From Leptobrachium leishanense (taxonomy: Eukaryota; Chordata; Amphibia; Anura; Megophryidae), in contig CM019068.1 in assembly GCA_009667805.1 (NCBI GenBank), forward strand, positions 10,479,950 through 10,543,949: a stretch of DNA of 64,000 nucleotides, in the 5' to 3' direction. Shown here one piece after another: positions 21,119-31,800 of this stretch. The position numbers and the translations under genes were made by a program. The stretch's first letter is position 1. The number at the start of each line of letters is the position of its first letter. The notes beneath the pieces are model-generated. The model did not search any database. It was not told the DNA's origin and was given only the letters and a program-made list of their open reading frames with translations.

Positions 21119-21937
21119 AGCTGGCCGTTTACAGGGTTCGTGGTTGGACGGCTGACTGTCTTCCGACAACGCAGTCGCATGGCCCAGGTTGTCCCCGGAA
21201 ACGTCTGACGACCCAGGTGGACTGACCGACCGGCCACTGAACAAAGAAAAGACTAAAAAAAGATAAACAAAAACACACACACGCACCTCTCCCTGGTGCT
21301 AAAATGGGGTTTCAGCACCAAGGAAAACAGCGGTGAACGCAGCCGAACACCAGGAGGGGGGGGGGGGGGAGAGAAAAACAAAATAAAAAACACACCTCAA
21401 AGGCTGCATGGGGGGGGGGGTGAGGCTACCCTGTCCTTTGTGCCGAATAGCTTTCAGCACCAAGGACAGCACCACCGAACAAAACAGGACAGAAAAAAGG
21501 GGGGAAAAAAAACCAACCATGTTGCATTCAGCAAGGAAGAAATACAAAAGCTTAAAATCATAATAAAATAAAAATCAATAAAAAAAAAAAAACTTTTTGC
21601 TGCCGAAAGGAATAAAAAAATTAGAATATGAAATTTTTTTTTTCCACATTGAATCCTATGGATCGTTGACCTTCTCTGTGGGGCGATTTCCCTGCAGCTG
21701 CAGCACGGCGGTTTAACCATACAATTCCTTTTTTTTCCATGTACCAGATCGTCCCGATGTCGTTCGACAAATCCCATTTAAATGGGAAAGATCGCTAGTC
21801 TGTTGAGGTCACAAAAAAATCTGAAGTCGTCTGATGCGGTGGAAGATTGCTGATTCACCTGCACGTTGTGGGATGGGTCAGATGGCGGCGACAACGACAT
21901 CAGATTGCGCGAATATGGACCCAGTGGACGGCCAGCC
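21119..21937. mobile_element. Harbinger-like non-autonomous element, 819 bp
   Basis: Inverted ends AGCTGGCCGTTTACAGGGTT and, reversed, GGCTGGCCGTCCACTGGGTC, flanked by TAA on both sides (21116-21118 and 21938-21940). TAA/TTA three-base duplications are the mark of PIF/Harbinger elements. Inside, TTTCAGCACCAAGGA occurs twice (near 21310 and 21453). No transposase frame. Confidence 0.65.
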
Positions 21938-21940
21938 TAA

Positions 21941-22320
21941 TGCCTGTTGAATTGAAACCAACAAAATTGTAATTTCACCGAAAAGGTCGGTGCATTTCCT
22001 TGAATAGAAGACGTGATGGTTCTTGGTGCTGCCGAATTGCACCATATTTCTCTGTCAATTCGCCTGTATTTGGTGCAAATAAAACTTTCAGGAGAAGTGA
22101 AAATTCTAGGTAAAAATGGCTGAACCAGAAAAATCCAATTTATCTCACTTCCCAAATTGGCCATTTGCTCTAGATTGTTCTCTTCTCCTGTCAGTTCTCC
22201 TGAGTGTCACCCTTTAGTGAACAGACCTGTTAGAGAATCGAAAAAGTTGCAGATTTGGTGAAATTCACCGATCGACGCAGTTCTGTGATAAATTGGGACC
22301 TTAGCGAATAACCCTCAGTG
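21941..22320. repeat. Dispersed repeat shared with 45027-45265, unclassified
   Basis: Both regions contain, in the same order and orientation, CCTGTTGAATTGAAAC, an ATTC-rich middle with TGCCGAAT, CTGTCA.TT and GTATTTGGTG, then AAATTCACC. The ends and class are unknown. Confidence 0.55.
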
Positions 22321-23300
22321 TGTGATTATAAGTAAGTGAATAAAAATCGGTTTATTTTGGAGATCGCCATGTTATGAAGCGTTCGTTTTACCCGCGTGCG
22401 GTCGTTTCCGCGCAGGCACGAGCAGTCACTGCGAACCATAATCAACACAGTAGTAAGCAGGGAAATTATTTACACGGCGGTGAACGCGCACACAAGAAGT
22501 AAAAAAAAAAAAGTTGAGCCTCAGTAAGTGCTAATTATAGGGCAGAGTTTGGACGCAGCGCCGGGTCTCCCCTTACACCGCCGATCCCATAGACAGACGG
22601 TGGAATTTACACCCTATCTATTTCCACGTAAAAAAGGCCGGCTATTCAAAGAACGCAGAGTAACATTTAAGCGGAATGTGGAATCGGGGCAGTGGCGTGA
22701 TGGGCATAGCCCAACTTCCAGCCAATGGCTGCCTGTTATTCCAGGGGCAAAAGACGGGACGGGACAGCATGGAGTGATCCCAGCTACAACTCAAAATATT
22801 GAAACTATACAATAGATTCATAACGTGAAAAGACAAGGAAGGGGATGGAGGGAGTAACACGCATTGCAAAACTGGTTCATGGATTGTCAGACCCAAGACT
22901 GTAGCGTTACCCGGAAGCCATGTCACACAGAGAGCCAGGGAATTCTACGTCCTGGCTTTCATCCCATATAGGTTCATGGAGGTCATGTGACTTGCTCCTT
23001 ATACAAGGCATGTATCAGTAATGGCTACAGGTTCCAGGATTCTGCCATGCCCAACCACTGGTAATCAAATTGGCAGCATTATGATGGTTAGCAGAGGTTG
23101 GCATGGATGAAAAACTGAACCAGGGCCTTCTTCACTCCCTCAGAGGGGGCACGAAAGCACAAGACATGACCAAACCCTTTGAAACTGCTTGACCAGTCAC
23201 AATCGGTTGCCCTCGGAGATTGCAGCATCTAATGTCGAATCGGCCGTGTTTTCCTAGACATATTTTATTCAGGCTGAGGGGCAGCAAAATGAAAAACGTA
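22321..23300. other. No recognised gene; contains a segment shared with 24036-24120
   Basis: ATAGACAGACGGTGGAATTT then ATTTCCACGTAAAAAAGGCC (about 22590-22645) recurs with small changes at about 24040-24095, inside an hAT-type element. It is presumably part of a dispersed repeat. The rest is unique. Confidence 0.5.
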
Positions 23301-23422
23301 ACCCTGCAGCATGTGTAACGCATGCGCTGCAAGTAAGACTTCAAAGTGGAATCCCCGGCGACCTGCTATGATTACAGAACAGATTTCCCACCTGCAGCAT
23401 ATGCATTATACATAGTGCAGGG
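23301..23422. mobile_element. Small foldback element, ACCCTGCAGCATG family
   Basis: Left end ACCCTGCAGCATGTGTAA and right end TTATACATAGTGCAGGG are inverted. A second member lies at 50936-51046. Superfamily unknown. Confidence 0.6.
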
Positions 23423-24288
23423 CAGCACCGTCCCTGTGCATGAAATATTATGGGCCAAATTACATTCTTCATCCAATAACGCACACGCAACATGTGAATT
23501 TGTGCGCCAAGCGTTAACGTGCGTAAATCACCGCTGGAATTACAATCCTCGCGCATTTTTTTTCATCCGTAGAGCAATAACGTGCGTAAAACGGAGGCGC
23601 ACAAATGCTCGCGCAGTAACGTTGCGTGCAGAAATCAGTGTGTGGACGGGTTTTTTTTTTCACGCGATTCAGCCAATCAGAATTAAGAACCACAATTATC
23701 TCACATTAAGTTTTTGCGCCTGTCAAAGTCAATCTGCGTATATATGCTGCAGCAATAATAAATGCACGCACAACTTCTCCATTTTATTGTTTGGTATGAG
23801 TGGAATGTAACCACTTTGCTGTAGGGATAGACCGATATTTTTTCAGGGCCGATACGGATTAAATCGGCAGCTTTTCTGGCCGATAGCCGATATTCTGTAA
23901 TTTTAAAATGGTGAAAAAAAAAAACAGCACAAATCTGACATTATTCCATGAACTCAAATCAGGGTTATTCAGAGAGCGGTGAAAAGCAGGCGAATGACTG
24001 GAGAATGGCTATTTTGACCTAGAATTTTCCATTCTCCCATAGACAGACGGCGGAATTTACACCCTATTTATTTCCACGTAAAAAAGTCCGGCTGTTTAAA
24101 TGTTAACCCGGAATGTGTTTAACATGTAAACATTGCACCACGTCCACTTCATTTATTCAATTTAATATTTTTTATTTAAGCTTTTTATTTTTACAAACAA
24201 TCAGACGGTGTTTTTGGCTTTCTTAAAAGATCCCTCATATGATCCTGTATGTAAGGGGTTCGGCAACCTCGGCCCTCCAAGGGTTATA

Positions 24289-24846
24289 TTACAAAGTTGG
24301 TGCTAACTAAGGCTAGGGTCAGAGTGGGGCAGTCGGAACGCGCGTGCAGACGCACTAAATCACGGCGGCAGTAGCAGCACATAACGGCCAATGACAGCCA
24401 ATATACGCAGTACGTGCGTACGAAAGTGCGCCGACACCACGCAACCGGCAAATGAACGCATTTTTATCAGAACGTGAAACCGCTGCTACTGACGTACAGA
24501 GTGCGCTGCGGCCGCATAGCGGCGTGTGTGCGTGATTAGGAGACGTCAGACGCTGCTAGTGTGCGGCCAACATAACGTTCAAACAGCCGGATTTCCCTAG
24601 ACTTCTTTTTACCCCACCGTCATGAAATACGTCCAGAATTGCGCATCGTCTGACCACTTAAGCGTATTCCGTGAAAAAATGCGTGCGCACGCATCAACGT
24701 ACATTTGGACGGTGGCCGCAGAAAATGCGCTCATCTGTCCCTAGCCTTAACCAGAGCTGTTGTAAACTTAACACCCCCATAGGCTATAATGGCTCTGGGA
24801 AGTTTACACCAGCTCTGGTTAAGTTAAGTTAGCAGTGACTTTGTAA
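24289..24846. mobile_element. Tc1/mariner-like small element (TTACAAAGT ends)
   Basis: TTACAAAGTTGGTGCTAACT at the left and AGTTAGCAGTGACTTTGTAA at the right are inverted copies, flanked by TA at 24287-24288 and 24847-24848. A TA duplication suggests Tc1/mariner. It is itself split by the Harbinger-like element at 24311-24746. Confidence 0.6.
24311..24746. mobile_element. Harbinger-like element, GGCTAGGGTCAGA family
   Basis: Ends GGCTAGGGTCAGAG and CTGTCCCTAGCC. TAA lies on the left and TTA on the right. The interior is CG-rich with GCGCGTGCAGACGCACT and CGGCCAATGACAGCC, as in the copies at 32880, 33319 and 38700. This is the innermost member of the nest. Confidence 0.75.
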
Positions 24847-25426
24847 TATTTTCCCACATGTTTTTGAATTGCATCTCCCATGATGCTCAGCTTCTCATTA
24901 GGTTCTTGGAGCCTCATGGGAAATGCAGTTCCAAAGTATCTGGAGATCCCAGGTTGCTGACCCCCTGCATAGGGAATTCCCTGCCTGATGGGATGGAAGC
25001 CCCATTTCTGTTGTCATCGTGCCTGTTGCCATCACGCTCACGCACAAGAGCAGGGGTCGTTCTGCAGTGAGGGCTGACAGCCTGATGTGGGAGAAGCCCC
25101 GGATTCGCACAGGTCTGTAGGATCTCGCGTCTCGCAGCTGCAGTGAGCAAACTTGTCCAAATATCGGCAAATAAAATGCCGATATCAGTAATTTTCTGAA
25201 TATCGGCAGCCGATAATCGGCAAAACAGATGGGTCTATCCCTACTTTGCTGCGTATTTTTTCGTGCTGGTGTATTTGGGTTCGGCAGGTTGATAGAATTT
25301 GCCATTAACACCAGCTTTTAGGAGTTGCTAAAATTATGCGCAAAGGCTGTGTGTTACGAACTGCGCATAGATTGTGCGCTGGTACGCGGATGGTATTACA
25401 AATGCATTTGCGCTCACAATGTTAAG

Positions 25427-26060
25427 TAGGGATGCACCGATACTAGTATCGGTATCGGGGCAGATATTGCCGTTTGCACGAGTACTTTTAACTCGTGCAA
25501 ACGGCCCGATACATCCCGCCGATACCGGAAGCCGGCGCTGGGCCGGCTTGCCGGTATCCGCTGGGCTGGGGAAGCTGGCCGCATGCATGAAAAGCACGCG
25601 GCCAGCGTTCCCCTCCGGCGCGCCGCGATACTCACCCATCCTGAAGGTCCGGTCGCTGGGCAGTGATGCGTTCCCGCGGCCACTGGGCGCTCCTGTGACG
25701 TGGCCTCTCAGCTGGAGGCCGCGTCACAGATGCGCCTGGCGGCCACGTGATCGCATCACTGCCCAGCGACCGAACCTTCAGGATGGGTGAGTATCGCGGC
25801 GCGCCGGAGGGGAACGCTGGCCGCGTGCTTTACATGCACACGGCCAGCTTCCCCAGCGTTCGAGCTGGGGGCCAATCCATGAGAGCTGGGGGCCAATCCA
25901 TGAGAGCTGCGGTAAATCTCATATAAATTTTTATATGAGGTCTGTTCCTATTGGAAAGCGTCACATGACATTAAATAAAAGTATCGGTACTCGGTATCGG
26001 TGAGTACTTTTAAAAAGTATCGGTACTCTGTCTTAAAAAAGTGGTATCGGTGCATCCCTA
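25427..26060. mobile_element. hAT-type element, TAGGGATGCACCGATAC ends
   Basis: Inverted ends TAGGGATGCACCGATAC and GTATCGGTGCATCCCTA region, with perfect 8-bp target duplications ATGTTAAG (25419-25426 and 26061-26068). The interior is a long foldback with arms of about 140 bp (about 25567-25703 and 25717-25855). Same family as 42220-42842. Non-coding. Confidence 0.9.
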
Positions 26061-26434
26061 ATGTTAAGTATAGGATGCGCGCAGTACAGTAAGCTCGCGC
26101 AGCGTTCGCACAGGTTCACCCGCGGTAGACGTATATGCGTGTTTGTTGCGCTGACATTGTAATCCAACCTTCAGCGCAACCCCTCGCGTTAATGTTTGTT
26201 CGCGTGAAGATTGTAATATGGCCCTATGTGTCCAGGAAAAGGTGGAGCATCTGGAAAGCGACAGAATCCATCTAAATTAATCATCTCCCAATTACTACGG
26301 GGGGGGGGGGAAATAAAATAAAAAACACACAATAAACACAACCTACAATACAGGCAATATGGCCCAACACAAACAGACACACAATGCATTCTCCAGAATC
26401 AGCTCATCTCAGCACTAAAGACAAGGGATCCCAG

Positions 26435-27223
26435 GTCTGCTGCCGTTTTACAGGCAGAGAGGGTCTGCTGCTGTTTTACAGGCAGAGAGGGTCTGCTGCC
26501 GTTTTACAGGCAGAGAGGGTCTGCTGCTGTTTTACAGGCAGAGAGGGTCTGCTGCTGTTTTACAGGCAGAGAGGGTCTGCTGCTGTTTTACAGGCAGAGA
26601 GGGTCTGCTGCTGTTTTACAGGCAGAGAGGGTCTGCTGCCGTTTTACAGGCAGAGAGGGTCTGCTGCCGTTTTACAGGCAGAGAGGGTCTGCTGCCGTTT
26701 TACAGGCAGAGAGGGTCTGCTGCCGTTTTACAGGCAGAGAGGGTCTGCTGCCGTTTTACAGGCAGAGAGGGTCTGCTGCCGTTTTACAGGCAGAGAGGGT
26801 CTGCTGCCGTTTTACAGGCAGAGAGGGTCTGCTGCCGTTTTACAGGCAGAGAGGGTCTGCTGCCGTTTTACAGGCAGAGAGGGTCTGCTGCCGTTTTACA
26901 GGCAGAGAGGGTCTGCTGCCGTTTTACAGGCAGAGAGGGTCTGCTGCCGTTTTACAGGCAGAGAGGGTCTGCTGCCGTTTTACAGGCAGAGAGGGTCTGC
27001 TGCCGTTTTACAGGCAGAGAGGGTCTGCTGCCGTTTTACAGGCAGAGAGGGTCTGCTGCCGTTTTACAGGCAGAGAGGGTCTGCTGCCGTTTTACAGGCA
27101 GAGAGGGTCTGCTGCCGTTTTACAGGCAGAGAGGGTCTGCTGCCGTTTTACAGGCAGAGAGGGTCTGCTGCTGTTTTACAGGCAGAGAGGGTCTGGCGCT
27201 GTTTTACAGGCAGAGAGGGTCTG
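26435..27223. repeat. Minisatellite, 28-bp unit, about 28 copies
   Basis: Very regular array; each unit reads GTCTGCTGCCGTTTTACAGG then CAGAGAGG. The only common variant is C or T in TGCYG; T variants cluster at the ends and C variants fill the centre. The 285-codon frame across it is repeat-derived. Confidence 0.97.
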
Positions 27224-27553
27224 GCTGGGATTTACCTTTAAACACATTTGGCCGAACACGGCGACGCTCCCGCTAACACGGCGACGCTCACGATTTTATT
27301 GTCTATAAAATGCGGCAATAATGGAGGCAATTAAAGAGGAAGCGAGACGTTTGTTTTGGTGACCGTTTCCAGTGTTGTCCCTCCCAGTAACGGCCAATGT
27401 ACGACTTGCAGGAACAAACGGCAGAGATGCGGCCTGTACGAAGCACCGCAATAAACACTGGAAACCACAGATCACACGGATTCATATCAGACGCGCTGTA
27501 TTGTGTGCAATGCAGACATACCAGTGAATCCCAGACACAATACAGGGGAGTCT
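27224..27553. other. No recognised feature
   Basis: Unique sequence. ACACGGCGACGCTC is repeated once at 27257-27290. Confidence 0.5.
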
Positions 27554-27840
27554 GTATTATGTGCAATGTAGAGAGATCAGTAAATCCCAGGCTCCCTGTA
27601 TTATGTGCAATGCAGAGAGATCAGTAAATCCCAGGCTCCCTGTATTATGTGCAATGCAGAGAGATCAGTAAATCCCAGGCTCCCTGTATTATGTGCAATG
27701 TAGAGAGATCAGTAAATCCCAGGCTCCCTGTATTATGTCCTCTGTATTATGTGCAATGCTGAGAGATCAGTAAATCCCAGGCTCCCTGTATTATGTCCTC
27801 TGTATTATGTGCAATGCTGAGAGATCAGTAAATACCAGAG
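27554..27840. repeat. Minisatellite, about 44-bp unit with variants
   Basis: Units contain GTATTATGTGCAATG, GAGAGATCAGTAAATCCCAG and GCTCCCT. In the last two copies GTCCTCTGTATTAT is inserted, lengthening the unit. Confidence 0.9.
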
Positions 27841-28320
27841 CACACAATACAGGGAGTCTTGGATTCACTGACACGCCGGCTTTATGTAGAATACAGAGAG
27901 GACACAATACAGGGAGCCTGGGATTTACAGATATGCCTGCGTTATGGTCCGCTCAGGAGGTCTGTAATCTCGCGTGCGGCTGAGGCGACACGTCACGAGT
28001 GTTTCTTCCACGGGCGGCGAATACAGGATCTTCAGGAATGTAAAAACACTCACACGGAGCGTCCAGGAGGAAAATCGCGCTCAGGAACGATTACTAGAAA
28101 AAGCACAAAACACCCTCAATGTTTCCCTACAAAGTGCCCATTCTGCCGGTGCCAGCTGGCTGCCGGGGGATTCCGCACGCCGGGCCGGCTCACTTCCTTC
28201 CACACACGGATCTGTCAGAGGACAATCTCTCAAATCCGTTTGCAGCGAGTTCCTGCTTTGTGATAGTAAATATCTGACTTCCTCTCCGCTGGAAACACCT
28301 GCCGGCGGCCCGAAACCAGG
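27841..28320. other. No recognised gene
   Basis: Unique, moderately GC-rich DNA. The open frames of 130-200 codons on both strands extend into the GC-rich repeat that follows and show no domain. Confidence 0.5.
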
Positions 28321-28580
28321 GGGGGGGGTGGGGGAGCCCCGGAACAGAGGAGAGCCGATGCCCCCCCTGCCACAAGAGGAGAGTCGATGGGGGGGCCCCC
28401 CCCCGCCGCCACAAGAGGAGAGCCGATGGCCCCCCCACCACAAGCGGAGAGCCGGGCCCCACACCAAGAGGAGAGCCGATGGCCCCCCCGGAACAGAGGA
28501 GAGCCAGTGGCCCCCCCACCACGAGCCCCCCCCGGAACAGAGGAGAGCCGGGCCCCCCCACCACGAGAGGAGAGCCGTGT
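28321..28580. repeat. Imperfect GC-rich tandem repeat
   Basis: Repeated AGAGGAGAGCCGATG and CCCCCCCACCAC blocks of irregular spacing, about 25-45 bp apart. Confidence 0.8.
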
Positions 28581-28704
28581 GACCCACCACCAAAACCCAC
28601 AGGGGTGACTGAAGCAGGAGTGTTCAGCCGGTGTAACAAGGGAGCGCAGCACAGAAACCAGAGAAACAGACAATGAAACAGCAACACAATAACAGAGGTT
28701 AGCA

Positions 28705-29205
28705 GATACCTGGAGCAACCGCCAAGAGCAGGAACAGCATCACTATATACCTGGAGCAACCGCCAAGAGCAGGAACAGCATCACTATATACCTGGAGCAA
28801 CCGCCAAGAGCAGGAACAGCATCACTATATACCTGGAGCAACCGCCAAGAGCAGGAACAGCATCACTATATACCTGGAGCAACCGCCAAGAGCAGGAACA
28901 GCATCACTATATACCTGGAGCAACCGCCAAGAGCAGGAACAGCATCACTATATACCTGGAGCAACCGCCAAGAGCAGGAACAGCATCACTATATACCTGG
29001 AGCAACCGCCAAGAGCAGGAACAGCATCGCTAGATACCTGGAGCAACCGCCAAGAGCAGGAACAGCATCGCTATATACCTGGAGCAACCGCCAAGAGCAG
29101 GAACAGCATCACTAGATACCTGGAGCAACCGCCAAGAGCAGGAACAGCATCACTAGATACCTGGAGCAACCGCCAAGAGCAGGAACAGCATCACTAGATA
29201 CCTGG
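28705..29205. repeat. Minisatellite, 41-bp unit, about 12 copies
   Basis: Units read GATACCTGGAGCAACCGCCA then AGAGCAGGAACAGCATCACT; TATATACC and TAGATACC variants occur, the latter clustered at the right-hand end. The array runs without a break into the LINE-like sequence at 29200. Confidence 0.95.
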
Positions 29206-29345
29206 AATAACCTCCCACTGGCAGAGGTAAAGACTAGCAGTGCTACAGAAAGGGAAAATACCCGGAAAAAAAACCCCAGCGCGGGCTGTAACCGCGATAT
29301 AGAAAAGGTAATAGATGCTCGAGGTAACCAACTGCCTGTTAGGAC
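29200..29345 (+). pseudogene. Possible LINE ORF2 C-terminal fragment
   Basis: The frame from GATACCTGGAATAACCTC reads DTWNNLPLAEVKTSSATE, resembling the TWNSLP block near the end of CR1-type ORF2 (compare 13595-13625). Only this short piece is similar, so the family assignment is weak. Confidence 0.35.
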
Positions 29346-29461
29346 ACGATACTTCACAAGTGTCCCTAATTATGAAGAAAAGTCCCTATTTGGTGTAAAA
29401 AAAAAAAAAAATAGGTTTTCTAATGTGACTCAATGTGATTCAGGACCTCCCCAAATATATG

Positions 29462-30275
29462 CTGTGTGTAGGGGTTCCTCCATATATTCAGGGTGTGTGG
29501 GTGTGTTTTTAGGAGTTCCTCCATATATTCAGGGTGTGTGGGTGTGTTTTTAGGGGCACCTCAATATATTCAGGGTGTGTTTTTATGGGTTCCTCCATAT
29601 ATTTAGGGTGTGTTTTTATGGGTTCCTCCATATATTTAGGGTGTGTTTTTATGGGTTCCTCCATATATTTAGGGTGTGTTTTTATGGGTTCCTCCATATA
29701 TTTAGGGTGTGTTTTTATGGGCTCCTCCATATATTTAGGGTATGTGGGTGTGTTTTTAGGGGTTCCTCCATATATTCAGGGTATGTGGGTGTGTTTTTAG
29801 GGGTTCCTCCATATATTCAGGGTGTGTGGGTGTTTTAGGGGTTCCTCCATATATTCAGGGTGTGTGGGTGTATTTTTAGGGGCACCTCAATATATTCAGG
29901 GTGTGTTTTTAGTGGCTTCTCCATACATTCAGGGTGTGAGGGCGTCTTTTTAGGGGCTCCTCCATATATTTAGGGTGTGTTTTTAGGGGCTCCTCCATAT
30001 ATTCAGGGTGTGTGGGTGTGTTTTTAGGGGTTCCTCCATATATTTAGGGTGTGTTTTTAGGGGCTCCTCCATTTATTCAGGGTGTGTGGGTGTCTTTTTA
30101 GGGGCTCCTCCATATATTCAGGGTGTGTTTTTAGGGGCTCCTCCATATATTCAGGGTGTGTGGGTGTGTTTTTAGGGGTTCCTCCATATATTCAGGGTGT
30201 GTGGGTGTGTTTTTAGGGGTTCCTCCATATATTCAGGGTATGTGGCTGTCTTTTTAGGGGCTCCTCTATATATTT
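29462..30275. repeat. Minisatellite, 33-41-bp unit, about 21 copies
   Basis: Units contain TCCATATATTCAGGGTGTGT and GTTTTTAGGGGTTCC; a GGGTGTGT piece is optional, giving short (33 bp, mainly 29580-29740) and long (41 bp) classes. Confidence 0.95.
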
Positions 30276-30569
30276 GGGCATGCGGGTGTATTACAGAGCA
30301 GCAGAGCGTGATAGAGCAAAGAATCTGATTTACAGCGAATGATTTCTAAGTGACTTTTTTTATATAAAACGGCCCCGATGGGTCACAACGTATCTTAAAA
30401 AGTGTAGCAACAGCATAGTGTGTGGCTCCGCCTCCAGCGACATTCCCTAAAATTTAAGTGGCTGTTTTTGCCTGTTTACGCAGATCAGTCCATTCACCAG
30501 TTTGCCCGGCCGGAGGACCTGCCCGCTGTGTCTCCAGACACTCGTTTGAAGCCTATACTGCCAGGCTCA

Positions 30570-30667
30570 GCAACCTCCAATGTTTTAGAACTACATCTCC
30601 CATGATGCTCAGCCAGCCTAATAGGAGACGTAGTTCCAAAACAACTTGACAGCCATGGCTGCCGACA
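30570..30667. mobile_element. CAGGGGTCAGCA-family foldback element
   Basis: GGCTCAGCAACCTCCAATG, then AACTACATCTCCCATGATGC, then GGAGACGTAGTTCCAAAAC and GGCTGCCGACACC. The termini are degraded. Confidence 0.7.
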
Positions 30668-31182
30668 CCTTGAAGTACAGGAATGGCAGCGTTCCCACAC
30701 CGGCCGGCGTTACTGGTTGGGCAAGAGGTTTGGTAAACACCGCGTGGATTCCTTTTCCGCTGGAAAGAACGAAGAAACAAGCGGCCACAATAAAGCCTTT
30801 TATAGCAGGAAAACGTGTCAGTGAGTGAATGAACGGGAAACGGCCGAATGAAACGTTCCTCTGAAAGAAAGGACTTTACTGAATAAAACTAGAAACAATG
30901 TATCCAATAAATCGCCCGATCGTTATTTACAGTGAGGGAGACGTTCGGTTTCCATATAGGTTCAGGTTTCTGTATTTTGGGGCAAGAACAGGATATATAG
31001 GGTAAATAAAAGCTTTCCAAAGTATATTGCGTGTCCGTCGCGTTCCTCACGGTGTAACCTTGATGTATGGACGAAGCCGCTGCTCTCCCGGGTTAATGAG
31101 GTGGGAAAAAAAAAAAACCTCTGGATTAAACATTAGGCACTTTACATCCCGCCGAGACGCGCGAGTCCAAGCTTTTCCAACT
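30668..31182. other. No recognised feature
   Basis: Unique sequence; poly(A) near 31108-31119. Confidence 0.5.
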
Positions 31183-31800
31183 GGTCCCCCCCAAACAGTA
31201 AGAAATACCCCCCCAAACCACAGCACCCCAAACAGCAAGGGCAGCACCCCAAACAGCAAGGGCAGCACCCTCAAACCACAGCACCCCAAACAGCAAGGGC
31301 AGCACCCTCAAACCACAGCACCCCCAAACAGCAAGGGCAGCACCCCCAAACAGCAAGGGCAGCACCCTCAAACCACAGCACCCCCACTCAGCAAGGGCAG
31401 CACCCCCAAACCACAGCACCCCCAAACAGCAAGGGCAGCACCCCCAAACCACAGCACCCCCAAACAGCAAGGCAGCACCCCCAAACCACAGCACCCCCAA
31501 ACAGCAAGGGCAGCACCCCCAAACCACAGCACCCCCAAACCACAGCACCCCCAAACAGCAAGGGCAGCACCCCCAAACCACAGCACCCCCAAACAGCAAG
31601 GGCAGCACCCCCAAACCACAGCACCCCCAAACAGCAAGGGCAGCACCCCCAAACCACAGCCCCCAAACCGCAAGGGCAGCACCCCCAAATAGCAAGGGCA
31701 GCACCCCCAAATAGCAAGGGCAGCACCCCCAAATAGCAAGGGCATGCAGCACCCCTGAGCCGCAAGAGCAGCACCCCCCAAACAAGGGAAACCCCCCTAA
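31183..31800. repeat. Minisatellite, about 38-bp unit made of two related halves
   Basis: Alternating CACCCCCAAACAGCAAGGGC and AGCACCCCCAAACCACAG halves, with occasional loss of one half and a few CTCA or AATAG variants toward the edges. Long frames on both strands are repeat-derived. Confidence 0.93.

Larger units (their letters stand above)
24253..24966. mobile_element. CAGGGGTCAGCA-family foldback element, interrupted
   Basis: Left arm AGGGGTTCGGCAACCTCGGC and right arm with ATCTCCCATGATGCTCAG, then CCCAGGTTGCTGACCCCC, match the family seen at 9291 and 43092. The middle is displaced by a 558-bp insertion. Flanks CCTGTATG and CCTGCATA agree at 6 of 8 bases. Confidence 0.65.
23822..25243. 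mobile_element. hAT-type element, TAGGGATAGACCGATA ends, with further insertions
   Basis: TAGGGATAGACCGATA at the left and TGGGTCTATCCCTA at the right, with perfect 8-bp target duplications CTTTGCTG at 23814-23821 and 25244-25251. Subterminal ATCGGC and GCCGATA repeats occur at both ends. No transposase is visible. It contains the nested element at 24253-24966 and the shared segments at 23960-24120. Confidence 0.88.
23452..26224. mobile_element. Outer element of a transposon nest (GGGCCAAATTACA ends)
   Basis: Left end GGGCCAAATTACATTCTTCA at 23452 and right end TGAAGATTGTAATATGGCCC at 26205-26224 are inverted copies, with TAT directly outside both. Between them the element's own sequence (23452-23813, 25252-25418, 26069-26224; CGCA- and GCGC-rich) is split by two hAT-type elements. 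Removing those leaves about 700 bp. The three-base flank fits a Harbinger-like origin but the class is inferred. Confidence 0.6.

Noticed and set aside
26384..27241. 285-codon open frame
   Set aside because: Pure 28-bp repeat; a stop-free unit is open in all three phases.
28081..28759. Overlapping 160-200-codon frames on the minus strand
   Set aside because: They run across a GC-rich tandem repeat, differ between frames and lack any motif.
29462..30275. TTTAGGG words suggesting interstitial telomere repeat
   Set aside because: TTTAGGG occurs once per 33-41-bp unit, never in tandem.
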